A DNA stretch of 64,000 nucleotides from Myxococcales bacterium (GTDB taxonomy: Bacteria; Myxococcota; Polyangia; Nannocystales; Nannocystaceae): positions 1 to 64,000 of the forward strand of contig JAEUJW010000034.1 in NCBI GenBank assembly GCA_016793465.1. Direction: 5' to 3'. Positions 27,733 through 36,811 of this stretch are shown here, piece after piece (the first letter of the stretch is position 1; each line of letters opens with the position of its first letter). The notes beneath the pieces are model-generated. The model did no database searches and was not told the origin of the DNA. It worked only from the letters and a program-made list of their open reading frames with translations. Both the position numbers and the translations under genes were made by a program.

Positions 27733-29448
27733 TCAGCGCGGAGGCGGGACCTCGCCGAGGCCGAGTCGATCGAGGCGCGGGAGATCGTCGACGAACTCGA
27801 GGCCGGTCACCGCCCGCGAGACCAGCAGCACCTGCAGCGGCGCGTGCAATACGGTGACCGGGCGCAGCGCGGCCAGCTTGTCGGCGATCGCCGCCTTGGC
27901 CGCGTCGCGGGCCGAGCGCGTCGACGCCTGGCGGTAGTCGTCGAGGGCCGCGTCGAGGCCGGGGTCGTGCACGCCGCTGAGGTTGTGGGCCCCGCGGCTG
28001 TGGAAGTACGGCGCGAGATCCGTGTCGCTGCCGCCGGCGATCCGCGCCAGGGCCACGCTGAACTTGCCCGCCCGCAGCAGCGTGAGCACGTAGGCCCAGC
28101 CGGCGGTCACGTTCGGGGCGGTGATCCCGAGCTGCCTCCACGCGCTGCGGATCGCCCGCGCCGCCTGGGTGGCCAGGCCCGGGCTGCCGTCCCAGGCGAT
28201 CGGCAGGCGCAGGTTGGTCGTCCCGCGCCGACGGATCCCCCGCTCGCTCACCCACCCGAGCTCGACCAGGACCTTGTCCGCGGCCGCGATCGCCGCGGCG
28301 TCGACGGCCGGATCCGGCGCGGCCCACAGCTCGAGGCCGGCGTCGGCCGCCCGGTCCTCCGCCAGCGCCGTCAGGTCGATCTCCGACGGCGCGTGCAGGT
28401 CGACCGGCACCCCCGTCGCCAGCGCCGGCTCGCCGTACACCGCGCTCACCAGCTCCGCCCGCGGGATCGCCTGGTCGAGCGCCCCGCGCAGCCGCGGCCC
28501 CGCCTGCGGACCCTCGCGCAAATTGTAAAGGATCACGTCGTAAATAGCCGGACTGACAAGGAAACCGCGAAAGCGCGTGGCCATGCCCGGCTTGCGCAGC
28601 TCGGACGGCACGTGGGCCTGCGAGACCTCCGTCAGCACGTGGATCTCACCGCGCCGCAGGGCCGTGATCCCGGCGGCTCCGTCGGGCACGGCCCGCAGCT
28701 CGACCCGCGGCCCGTCCCCGACCACCGGCGCGAACACCAGCCGATCCTCGCCGCGCTCGGCCAGACGCATGGGCCCGCTCCCGATCTCCCCGCGCTTCTT
28801 CTTCGGTACGACCTTGATCGCGGCGATCCGCTCGAGCACCAGCGGGTCGCGCGCGGCGAACCCGAGGCGCACCCAGGTCCCCCCCGACTCGCCCGGCGGC
28901 GGCCCCAGCTCGACCGTCCGCAGCTCGTCGAGACCGTAACGCTGACGCAGGTTTGCCCCGTGGTTACCGAGCCAGAGGTTGACGCTGTGCAGCAGATCCT
29001 CGCCGGTGATCGGCGCGTCGTCGTGGAAGCGGGCGTCCGGCCGCAGTCGGCAGGCCACGGTCTTGCCGTCCGTCAGCGGCAAGCAGCGCTCGGCCAGCGC
29101 CGGCGCGGCCCACGGCGCGTCGGCTACCCGCCGCGTCAGCCCGGCGTACAACAGATCGTCGACCACCCGCTGACCCCAGCCGTCGAGCTCGGCGATCGGG
29201 TCGAGGGTCGCCGGCAGCCGGCGCACCCCGATCACCACGCGACCCCCGGCCGGACCCGCCGGAGTCGGGGCCGGAGCGGCCGCCGCGGGTTCGCTCGCCA
29301 CGCCGTCCGATCTCGCGCCGCCCGCCGCCTCGCCCGCGAGCTCCGGATCCGCGATCGCCCCGTCCTCATTCGCCCGGCAGCCGGCCGCCAGCGCCGCGAT
29401 CAGCGCCCCGCAGCGCCGCAAGGCCCGCTTCGCGAGTGTCGGGGGCAT
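27733..29448 (-). CDS. Extracellular solute-binding lipoprotein, family 5 (peptide/nickel ABC type)
   Basis: About 571 residues with lipobox LAAGC (Cys24) and an Ala/Pro-rich linker to about residue 75. The SBP_bac_5 fold then shows RLPATLDPIAELDGWGQ, DARFHDDAPITGEDLLHSVNLWL and a C-terminal lobe with GAHNLSGVHDPGLDAALDDYR. It would bind oligopeptide-like ligands for an ABC importer, but no permease or ATPase genes are near. The ATG at 29448 is chosen to place the signal peptide correctly; a longer frame exists upstream. Confidence 0.85.
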   Translation of the reverse strand: MPPTLAKRALRRCGALIAALAAGCRANEDGAIADPELAGEAAGGARSDGVASEPAAAAPAPTPAGPAGGRVVIGVRRLPATLDPIAELDGWGQRVVDDLLYAGLTRRVADAPWAAPALAERCLPLTDGKTVACRLRPDARFHDDAPITGEDLLHSVNLWLGNHGANLRQRYGLDELRTVELGPPPGESGGTWVRLGFAARDPLVLERIAAIKVVPKKKRGEIGSGPMRLAERGEDRLVFAPVVGDGPRVELRAVPDGAAGITALRRGEIHVLTEVSQAHVPSELRKPGMATRFRGFLVSPAIYDVILYNLREGPQAGPRLRGALDQAIPRAELVSAVYGEPALATGVPVDLHAPSEIDLTALAEDRAADAGLELWAAPDPAVDAAAIAAADKVLVELGWVSERGIRRRGTTNLRLPIAWDGSPGLATQAARAIRSAWRQLGITAPNVTAGWAYVLTLLRAGKFSVALARIAGGSDTDLAPYFHSRGAHNLSGVHDPGLDAALDDYRQASTRSARDAAKAAIADKLAALRPVTVLHAPLQVLLVSRAVTGLEFVDDLPRLDRLGLGEVPPPR

Positions 29449-29478
29449 CCCGCGACCTCTACCGCGTTTTCCGGGCAC

Positions 29479-29508
29479 TTGAAAACCCGCTTGCGCGCGT
29501 GTTACAGG
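29479..29508 (+). promoter_or_regulatory. Candidate sigma-70-type promoter of the 29548 lipoprotein gene
   Basis: TTGAAA, an 18-bp spacer, then TACAGG, with the -10 box 40 nt before the ATG. It lies in the 99-bp divergent gap between two lipoprotein genes. The -10 match is weak, but the -35 box is good and A/T-rich for this DNA. Confidence 0.4.
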
Positions 29509-29547
29509 CTCCATGCGATTGGCTCTCTCCCGAGATCAAGGCTGGCG

Positions 29548-30288
29548 ATGACGCGCACTTCCCTCACCTCTCACGGCACCACCTTCGGCACGGTGCCCGG
29601 TCTGCTCCTGTCCGCCCTCGTCGGTCTCGGCCTCGTCGGCTGCGGCAAGGAGGCCCCCAAGGTCAAGAAGAGCGCCGACGACGAGGCGCCCTCGGCCGCC
29701 GACAACGTCAAGGTCGAACTCCCCCCGGCCCCCAACTTCGACGAGGGCAAGGTCGTCGAGAAGTATGACGACGGCGCCTGGTCGATCTACGGCCTACGCC
29801 ACAACATCGACGAGAACGTCAAGCAGGGCGACGCCGGCGTCGAGATCGAGGTCCGCGGCTACGTGCAGGACATCTACGAGCCGCCGGTCTGCCCCGCCGG
29901 CGAGACCTGCCCGCTCGGCAAGCAGCCCCACCTCTGGATCACCGACAAGCCCGAGGACAAGGGCAAGAAGCGGGCGATGATGGTCGTGAACTACGCGTTC
30001 ACCATCCCCGAGTACGACGCCAAGCGCTGGAAGGACGTCCCGAACGTCGCCGTGCAGAAGGGCACCCAGTACACCTTCAAGGGCAAGTTCAAGCGCTTCT
30101 CGGACACCGGCTTCGCCGACGCCCGCGGCCTCCTCGACTTCATCTCCTACAAGGATCCGACCACCAGCCAGTGGATCTCCCCGCCCGGCGCCCCCTGGCA
30201 CCCGCTCGAGATCCAGCGCCAGGACGAGGAGCAGAAGAAGCTGATCGAGAAGGTCAACAAGGACGCGGCCAAGAACCGCGGCAAGTAG
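29548..30288 (+). CDS. Lipoprotein of unknown function, 246 residues
   Basis: Signal peptide with lipobox GLVGC (Cys32), then a Lys/Asp-rich linker and a soluble domain with a Cys pair (PPVCPAGETCPLGK). It has GVEIEVRGYVQDIYE and YTFKGKFKRF, which suggest an OB-like small beta barrel. The C-terminus is strongly basic and helical (KKLIEKVNKDAAKNRGK). Family not recognised. It is followed by a good terminator hairpin, so it is monocistronic. Confidence 0.85.
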   Translation: MTRTSLTSHGTTFGTVPGLLLSALVGLGLVGCGKEAPKVKKSADDEAPSAADNVKVELPPAPNFDEGKVVEKYDDGAWSIYGLRHNIDENVKQGDAGVEIEVRGYVQDIYEPPVCPAGETCPLGKQPHLWITDKPEDKGKKRAMMVVNYAFTIPEYDAKRWKDVPNVAVQKGTQYTFKGKFKRFSDTGFADARGLLDFISYKDPTTSQWISPPGAPWHPLEIQRQDEEQKKLIEKVNKDAAKNRGK

Positions 30289-30320
30289 CCTGTCCCGGCC
30301 CGCCCTCCGCGGGCCCCGCG

Positions 30321-30353
30321 GACGAGCTCGGAGACCTGGTCTCCGGGCTCGTC
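30321..30353 (+). terminator. Hairpin terminator after the 29548 lipoprotein gene
   Basis: A 15-bp stem with one G-T wobble (GACGAGCTCGGAGAC against GTCTCCGGGCTCGTC) closes on a 3-nt loop and is followed by GTCGTTT. It starts 33 nt after the stop. Confidence 0.7.
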
Positions 30354-30526
30354 GTCGTTTCTCGCGGCCGCGATTTACCCGAGCGTCCGCTCGCGTGCGT
30401 CCGCTCCGCCGCGGCGCCTGCGGGCCCCCGGCAACGCCTCGCCGCGCCGCCGCAGCGCCTCTCCACGCCCCCCGGCGCTTTTTTGGCCACTTCCCCGGCC
30501 GGCGACGCGGGTGGTAAGACCGTGGG

Positions 30527-30820
30527 GTGAAGCTGCTCCCGAACCTCGTCGCGTTCGCCGTCGCCGCCGCGGTCGGCGCCTGCAAGCACCCCGAGACCGA
30601 GGCCTGCGAGGACTTCGTGGCGGCCTCCCAGGCCTGCAGCTTGATGAACAACGACCCGGACAGCGAGCTCGACGACCTGTGCGACTCGGTCCCGGTCGAG
30701 TGCAAGGAGTACTACTCCTGCGCCGCCGCCTCGGAGTGCAAGGAGTCCGGCGGCGTCTACCGCCTCGATTCGATGGCGTGCACCATGCCCGAGGGCAAGG
30801 AGTGCCTGCCCTCCTCGTGA
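30527..30820 (+). CDS. Small Cys-rich lipoprotein A
   Basis: 97 residues from a GTG start: signal peptide with lipobox VGAC (Cys19), then a mature part with eight further Cys and many acidic residues. The block CEDFVAASQACSLM...LCDSVPVECKEYYSC matches the neighbour at 30952, so these are tandem paralogs. No known family. The Cys spacing suggests a disulfide-stapled helical hairpin outside the cytoplasm. The upstream stretch 30361-30526 has no gene; it holds a T6 run near 30480. Confidence 0.7.
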   Translation: MKLLPNLVAFAVAAAVGACKHPETEACEDFVAASQACSLMNNDPDSELDDLCDSVPVECKEYYSCAAASECKESGGVYRLDSMACTMPEGKECLPSS

Positions 30821-30951
30821 GCCCGGGCCTCGGGGGCGCCGGACCGGCCCTCGGACGCCGATCGGACGACCGCCCCCCGTCCGCCACGAAGCACTGGCGA
30901 GCCGCCCGCCAACGGTGGTAGACACGGAGGCGTCACCCGGAGAGGCGCCCC

Positions 30952-31350
30952 GTGAAGAAGCTGCTGTTCATCGTCGCTTTCGTCTCGTCCGCCACCGTCG
31001 GAGCCGCCGCCTGCAACTCCGACCTGAAGGACGCGTGCGAGCAGTACGTCGAGGTCCGCGACGCCTGCGAGGCCCTGTCCCCGCCCGAGCCCGACGACGA
31101 GCAGAAGTACTTCACCGACATCTGCGCCAACATCGACCCGGACTGCAAAGAGTACTTCGAGTGCGCCGTGCTCGCGTACAACGAGAGCGACCCGGACAAC
31201 GACTTCTGCGAGGAGGACAGCAAGGGCCGCTTCCGCCTCAACGTCAAGAAGATGAACGACGCCAACCTGAAGGCCCTCGGCGCCGACAACTACGTCGAGT
31301 GCAAGGAGCCGGAGAACAAGGCCTGCACCGACGCCGACCTGCGCCCGTGA
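30952..31350 (+). CDS. Small Cys-rich lipoprotein B, paralog of A
   Basis: 132 residues from a GTG start behind a GGAGAGG ribosome site. Lipobox GAAAC (Cys21) is followed by CEQYVEVRDACEAL...ICANIDPDCKEYFEC, the same pattern as the protein 130 bp upstream. The C-terminal third differs (FRLNVKKMNDANLKALGADN). Acidic, secreted and disulfide-rich; function unknown. The better ribosome site suggests stronger translation than its partner. Confidence 0.78.
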   Translation: MKKLLFIVAFVSSATVGAAACNSDLKDACEQYVEVRDACEALSPPEPDDEQKYFTDICANIDPDCKEYFECAVLAYNESDPDNDFCEEDSKGRFRLNVKKMNDANLKALGADNYVECKEPENKACTDADLRP

Positions 31351-31366
31351 CCACGCGGGCGTGACA

Positions 31367-31652
31367 TCCCGAGGCCGATCGCCCGCCGCGCTCGGCTTCG
31401 TCGCGACTGCACCTCGACGTCGACCGATCGCCCGCCGCGATCGGCCTCGTCGCGACTGCACCTCGACGTCGGCCCCTCGCCCGCTGCGATCAGCTTCGTC
31501 GCCCGACGTCGGGGCGCTGTAGCGACAGCACCTCGACCGCCCGCTGCGATCGGCTTCGTCGCTACTGCGCCCCGGCGCTGGCCCCTCACCCGCCTCGATC
31601 GGCTTCGGCGCGATCGGCTTCGTCGCGGCTGCACTCGACGTGGGCCCTCACC
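31367..31652. repeat. Imperfect tandem repeat, unit about 49 bp
   Basis: About five diverged copies share the cores CGATCGGCTTCGTCGCGACT and GCACCTCGACGTC with CCCGC spacers. The block fills the space between the Cys-rich lipoprotein gene and the convergent membrane-protein gene and ends at the stop of the latter. All frames are open but look like shadows of the repeat. It carries many CGATCG and TCGTCGC words and could fold, but no clean single hairpin dominates. Confidence 0.7.
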
Positions 31653-32760
31653 CGCCGAGCACGCGCGCGCCGATCGCCAGCCCCAGCGCGAGCGGCGGAC
31701 CGGCGAACAGCGCCGCCGCGGTCGCCCCCAGTGACGGCGACACCGGCAGGCGCACCAGCATCGCCGCGCTGCGTCGCCGCGCCCGCGCCAGCGCCTGCAG
31801 CGGCATCAACCACAGCGCGGCCAGGGCCAGCCCGAGCGCGATCGTCGGGGCCGTCGGCGGCGCCGCGCGCAGCCCGAGGTACAGCGCCCACGCGACGAGC
31901 ACCACCCCGCGCAGCACCGGCAGCGCCGTCAGTCGCAGCCACTGCGTGAGCCACAGCCGCAGCACCGGCGACCCGACGCGCCCCAGCCACGCCGGCCGCG
32001 GCGGCGGCTCGGGCGGCCCGGCCAGGCTGCGCGTCGCCTCGGCCAGCCACGCCACCGCGGAGAAGAACCCGGCCGCGTAGATCCGCGGCGCGGCGATCCG
32101 CAGCCCGATCGCCGCGATCAGCGGCACCACCAGCAGCGCCGCCAGGTCGCCGGTCCACGCCCGTCCGTCGGCCACCTGCGCCAGCGCGAGCTGCCCCGGC
32201 ATCGCCAGGGCGACCGCCAGCGCCAGCCCGAACGCCGGCCCGTAGAGGTGCACGGTCGCCTCGGGCGTGGTCCACCCGCCGCCGAGCTGACGCTGGGTCT
32301 GCCGCAGCCAGTGATCCTCGGGGAACCGCCGCCCCGCGAACGCCCCGACCGCCGGGATCACCGGCTCGACCGCGGCAGCGATCACGCACAGCCACGCGAA
32401 GTCCCCCGCCAGCACGAGCGTGCGCCAGCCGTCCCCGCCGCAGCCGACCGCGATCCCCGCGAGCCCGCAGCCGGCCGCAGCCGCCAGCCCGCGGCGGTGC
32501 TCGCCCGATCCCGCCGCGAAGTGCCGCTCCGGCGCGATCGGCAGGGCCGCCAGCTGCTCACGCGCCCGCCCGTGCAGATACTCGCCGAGCCGCGCGTGCA
32601 GCCCCGCGAGCAGCACCAGGGGCCCGCCGAGGAACACCAGGCTGCGCTGCACGGCCAGCGCCTCGGCCCCCGCCAGCGCGATCGACCACACCGCGGCCGC
32701 GATCGCCGGGGCCAGCCAGGCGTGCGGCCACAGGGCGGGCCAGCGCGGCAGGGACGTCAC
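31648..32760 (-). CDS. Multi-pass membrane protein of unknown function
   Basis: 370 residues with about eight to ten hydrophobic helices, for example AIAAAVWSIALAGA, LVFLGGPLVLLAGLH, FAWLCVIAAAVEPVIPAVGAF and ALAALWLMPLQALARA. A soluble loop near 245-265 is Pro-rich (GPPEPPPRPAW). No transporter signature recognised. It sits divergently 110 bp from crtI and could be a carotenoid-linked or unrelated membrane factor. Confidence 0.75.
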   Translation of the reverse strand: MTSLPRWPALWPHAWLAPAIAAAVWSIALAGAEALAVQRSLVFLGGPLVLLAGLHARLGEYLHGRAREQLAALPIAPERHFAAGSGEHRRGLAAAAGCGLAGIAVGCGGDGWRTLVLAGDFAWLCVIAAAVEPVIPAVGAFAGRRFPEDHWLRQTQRQLGGGWTTPEATVHLYGPAFGLALAVALAMPGQLALAQVADGRAWTGDLAALLVVPLIAAIGLRIAAPRIYAAGFFSAVAWLAEATRSLAGPPEPPPRPAWLGRVGSPVLRLWLTQWLRLTALPVLRGVVLVAWALYLGLRAAPPTAPTIALGLALAALWLMPLQALARARRRSAAMLVRLPVSPSLGATAAALFAGPPLALGLAIGARVLGG

Positions 32761-32870
32761 GGCCGCGAGGATCGCAGGCTTCGGGCCGCCGCCCCCCGCC
32801 CCGTCGGCGTGACGTTCCGCAGGTCGCGCGCGCGGGCGGATCGCCGGCGCTTGTCTATCTTTGCCGCGCC

Positions 32871-34400
32871 ATGACGCATCCGGTGATCGTCCTCGGTTCC
32901 GGCCTCGGAGGCCTCGCGGCGGCGATCCGCCTGCGGGCCATGGGATGGCCGGTGCGCATCCTCGAGGCCATGGACCAGCCTGGCGGGCGGGCCGCCGTGT
33001 TCCGCCAGGACGGCTTCTCGTTCGACGCCGGCCCGACCGTCGTCACCGCCAGCTATCTGTTCGACGAGCTGTTCGCCCTCGTCGGTCGCGACCGCCGCGA
33101 CCACCTCGAGTTCATGCCCGTCGATCCGTTCTACCGCGTGTTCTTCGCCGACGGCAGCGCCTTCGACTACGTCGGCGACGAGCAGCGCCTGCTGGCCCAG
33201 ATCGAGCAGATGAGCCCGCGCGACGTCGACGGCTACCGCCGCCTCGCCGACCACGCCCGCCGCATCTTCGACGTCGGCTACACCGAGCTCGTCGACAAGC
33301 CCTTCGATCGCTTCACCGACATGCTGAAGATCGTGCCCGACCTGGTGCGCCTCGGCTGCTGGCGCTCGGTGCACTCGTGGGTCAGCCAGTACATCGCCGA
33401 CGAGCGCCTGCGCCAGGTCTTCACCTTCCAGCCGCTGCTGATCGGCGGCAACCCGTTCCGCGCCCCCGCGATCTACGCGCTCATCCACTGGCTCGAGCGC
33501 AAGTGGGGCGTCGAGTTCGCCCGCGGCGGCACGGCGGCGATCGTGCAGGCCATGGTCGACCTGCTCGCCGACCTCGACGTCACGCTCTCCCTCAACACGC
33601 CCGTCACCGAGATCGAGGTCGAGGGCGGCCGCGCCGTCGCCGTGCGCACCGGCCGCGGCGACCGCATCCCCTGCAGCGCCGTCGTCAGCAACGCCGACCC
33701 CGCGTCCGTCTACACCCGCCTCGTCGCCGCCCGCCACCGCCGCTGGAACAGCGACTTCCTGGTCAAGCGCAAGAAGCTGTCGATGAGCCTGTTCGTCGGC
33801 TACTTCGGCGCCCGCGGCACCTGGCCCGAGCTCGCCCACCACTCGATCGTGCTCGGCCCGCGCTACCGCGAGCTGCTCGAGGACATCTTCGAACGCAAGA
33901 TCCTCGCCGACGACTTCTCGCTGTACCTCCACGCCCCGACGCGCACCGACCCGAGCCTCGCCCCGCCCGGCCACGAGGCGTTCTACGTGCTCTCCCCGGT
34001 CCCCAACACCCTCGGCAACGTCGACTGGGACGCCGTCGGCGAGCGCTACTTCGACACCATCCTGGGGTCGCTCGAGCAGCGCCACCTGCCCGGCCTGCGC
34101 GAGCGCATCGTCACCCGCCGCCACATCGCCCCGCCTTACTTCGAGGGCACCCTGCGCTCGTACGCCGGCGCCGCCTTCGGCCCCGAGCCGCGCCTCGAGC
34201 AGTCGGCGTTCTTCCGCTACCACAACCGCTCCGAGGACGTCGCCGGCCTCTACTTCGTCGGCGCCGGCACCCACCCCGGCGCCGGCATGCCCGGCGTGCT
34301 GTCGTCGGCCAAGGTGCTCGAGCGGGTGTTCCCCGCCTGCCCGCCGGCCGCCCGCCAACCTGTCCCCGCGGCCAGGTCGCCGATGCCCCGCGCCTCCTGA
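32871..34400 (+). CDS. crtI: Phytoene desaturase, CrtI type
   Basis: FAD enzyme of 509 residues that adds double bonds to phytoene. It has the dinucleotide fold VLGSGLGGLAAAIRLRAMG with LEAMDQPGGRAA, DAGPTVVTASYLFDELF, and the C-terminal carotenoid motif GLYFVGAGTHPGAGMPGVL. The start is the first ATG in frame. The last ~18 residues are a low-complexity tail containing a dispersed quasi-palindrome. crtB follows after one base, so they form an operon. Confidence 0.94.
   Translation: MTHPVIVLGSGLGGLAAAIRLRAMGWPVRILEAMDQPGGRAAVFRQDGFSFDAGPTVVTASYLFDELFALVGRDRRDHLEFMPVDPFYRVFFADGSAFDYVGDEQRLLAQIEQMSPRDVDGYRRLADHARRIFDVGYTELVDKPFDRFTDMLKIVPDLVRLGCWRSVHSWVSQYIADERLRQVFTFQPLLIGGNPFRAPAIYALIHWLERKWGVEFARGGTAAIVQAMVDLLADLDVTLSLNTPVTEIEVEGGRAVAVRTGRGDRIPCSAVVSNADPASVYTRLVAARHRRWNSDFLVKRKKLSMSLFVGYFGARGTWPELAHHSIVLGPRYRELLEDIFERKILADDFSLYLHAPTRTDPSLAPPGHEAFYVLSPVPNTLGNVDWDAVGERYFDTILGSLEQRHLPGLRERIVTRRHIAPPYFEGTLRSYAGAAFGPEPRLEQSAFFRYHNRSEDVAGLYFVGAGTHPGAGMPGVLSSAKVLERVFPACPPAARQPVPAARSPMPRAS
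34359..34376. repeat. Dispersed quasi-palindrome copy at the 3' end of crtI
   Basis: CCTGTCC-CCGC-GGCCAGG, flanked by A and T. It codes for part of the low-complexity C-terminal tail of CrtI (QPVPAA), as in trpG where the element also forms the gene end. Confidence 0.55.
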
Positions 34401-34401
34401 C

Positions 34402-35372
<971 letters not shown>

Positions 35373-35373
<1 letters not shown>

Positions 35374-35495
35374 CGCCGAGGTCGCCTGTCCCTCGGGACA
35401 GCCCCCTCGACGCGCGGCGCGGTCCGTCGCCCACACGCCGAGGCCGTACACCGCCTGTCCTTCGGGACAGCCCCTCGACGCGCGGCGCGGACCGG
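35373..35495. repeat. Two-copy direct repeat, each with a hairpin of the dispersed family
   Basis: Two copies of about 55-60 bp follow crtB. Each has GCCGAGG, then a stem CCTGTCC-(CTC/TTC)-GGGACAG (35385-35401 and 35454-35470), then CCCCTCGACGCGCGGCGCGG. Here the stem arms are perfect, unlike the GGCCA variant. Being the only DNA between crtB and the convergent DUF1552 gene, the pair may also act as a terminator. Confidence 0.7.
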
Positions 35496-35510
35496 CCGCG
35501 CCGCGGCGCC

Positions 35511-36809
35511 TCAGGCGTTGACGCCGGCGATCGGCGCCACGCCGTCGATCCCGAAGCTCATGGTGTCGACCCCGAAGGCCCGCAGCAGCGACACGTACAT
35601 GTTGCCGAGCGGCTGCCCGCCGGTGTGGATCGACTGGTTGGTGTTCAGCGATCCGCCGCACTTGCCGACGATCACCTGGGCCAGGCTCTGGTGGTCGTGC
35701 GGCCCGCCGTCGCCCATGTCGGTGAGCACCAGCATGGCCGTGTTGTCGAGGATGAAGCTGCCGTCCGGCTCCTGCATGGCCTTCAGCTTGGCCGCCAGGT
35801 TGGCCGCCTGCTGGGCCTGCCAGGTCTCGAGCGCCAGCAACTGGCCCGGCGCGTTCTCGCCGGCCCCGTGCGTGAGCCCGTGGTGGTTGCCCGGCGCGCC
35901 GATGAACGGGTGCGAGCGCCCGCTCAGGCCGTTCTCGATCATGAAGGTCAGCACGCGCGTCTGATCGCACTGGAAGGTCAGCGCGATCAGGTCGTTGAAG
36001 GCCTGCACGCGCGTCGGGTAGTCGAGCCCGTCGCCGGGCGGCGCGCCCGGGTCGCACATGCCGGCGGGGTGGGTCAGGCGCGTCTCGAGCTCGCGGACGG
36101 CGGTGAAGTACTCGTCGAGCTTGATCTGGTCCTCGACCCCGAGCGACAGCTTCAGGCTGCCGGCGTCGGCCAGCACGTAGTCGAGCACGCTCTTCAGCGA
36201 GGCCCGCCGCAGCTCCTGCTCGGCCGCCGTCGCGCCCTCGTTCGAGCCGGCGAACAGCTGGTCGAACGCGGCCCGCGGGTTGATCACCGGCGCCAGCGGC
36301 CGCTGCGGGCCCGCCCACGAGATGCTCTGGGTGTACGCGCAGGCGGCCCCGAAGTCGCAGGCCATCGGCTCGCCCGCGCCCCACTGCAGCGAGGGGAAGC
36401 GCGTCGCCGGCTTCAGCGCGGCGACCAGCGCCTGGTCCATCGAGATCTCGCCGTGCAGCCCGCCGTCGGGGTACGGCCAGCAGTTGAGGCACGACCCGGT
36501 GCCGAGCGCGTGGTCGCCGGTGCCGGTCGACATCAACGCCGAGGTGTGCACCAGCTGCGACAGGCAGATCATGTCCGCCTTCAGCCCGGCGAACGGGGCC
36601 AGCGCCGCGGGGAACGAGAACTCGCTGCCCTGCTCCGGCGGGATCCAGTTGCCCGGCACCCGCCCGTTCGGCAGGAAGTACACCAGGAGGCGCCTCGGCG
36701 CCGCCTCGCGCGGCTGCGACACCGCGTGGCGCGGACGGACGACACCCAGCGCGGGCAACGCGACCAGCGCGCCCGCGCCACCCAGGACTTTGCGACGTGT
36801 AAGGTGCAT
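35511..36809 (-). CDS. DUF1552 exported protein with Tat signal
   Basis: 432 residues starting MHLTRRKVLGGAGALVALPALG, a twin-arginine signal. The DUF1552 domain covers the rest, with YFLPNGRVPGNWIP, LTHPAGMC, and LTDMGDGGPHDHQSL near the end. Proteins of this family are exported partners of DUF1592-type proteins in Planctomycetes and myxobacteria; the biochemical role is unknown. The start is 2 nt after the DUF1592 stop, so they are co-transcribed. Confidence 0.9.
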   Translation of the reverse strand: MHLTRRKVLGGAGALVALPALGVVRPRHAVSQPREAAPRRLLVYFLPNGRVPGNWIPPEQGSEFSFPAALAPFAGLKADMICLSQLVHTSALMSTGTGDHALGTGSCLNCWPYPDGGLHGEISMDQALVAALKPATRFPSLQWGAGEPMACDFGAACAYTQSISWAGPQRPLAPVINPRAAFDQLFAGSNEGATAAEQELRRASLKSVLDYVLADAGSLKLSLGVEDQIKLDEYFTAVRELETRLTHPAGMCDPGAPPGDGLDYPTRVQAFNDLIALTFQCDQTRVLTFMIENGLSGRSHPFIGAPGNHHGLTHGAGENAPGQLLALETWQAQQAANLAAKLKAMQEPDGSFILDNTAMLVLTDMGDGGPHDHQSLAQVIVGKCGGSLNTNQSIHTGGQPLGNMYVSLLRAFGVDTMSFGIDGVAPIAGVNA

Positions 36810-36811
36810 GG

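Noticed and set aside
31290..31634. Arg-rich minus-strand frame over the 31.4-kb repeat as a gene
   Set aside because: It only translates the tandem repeat, has no ribosome site and overlaps the better-supported Cys-rich lipoprotein gene.
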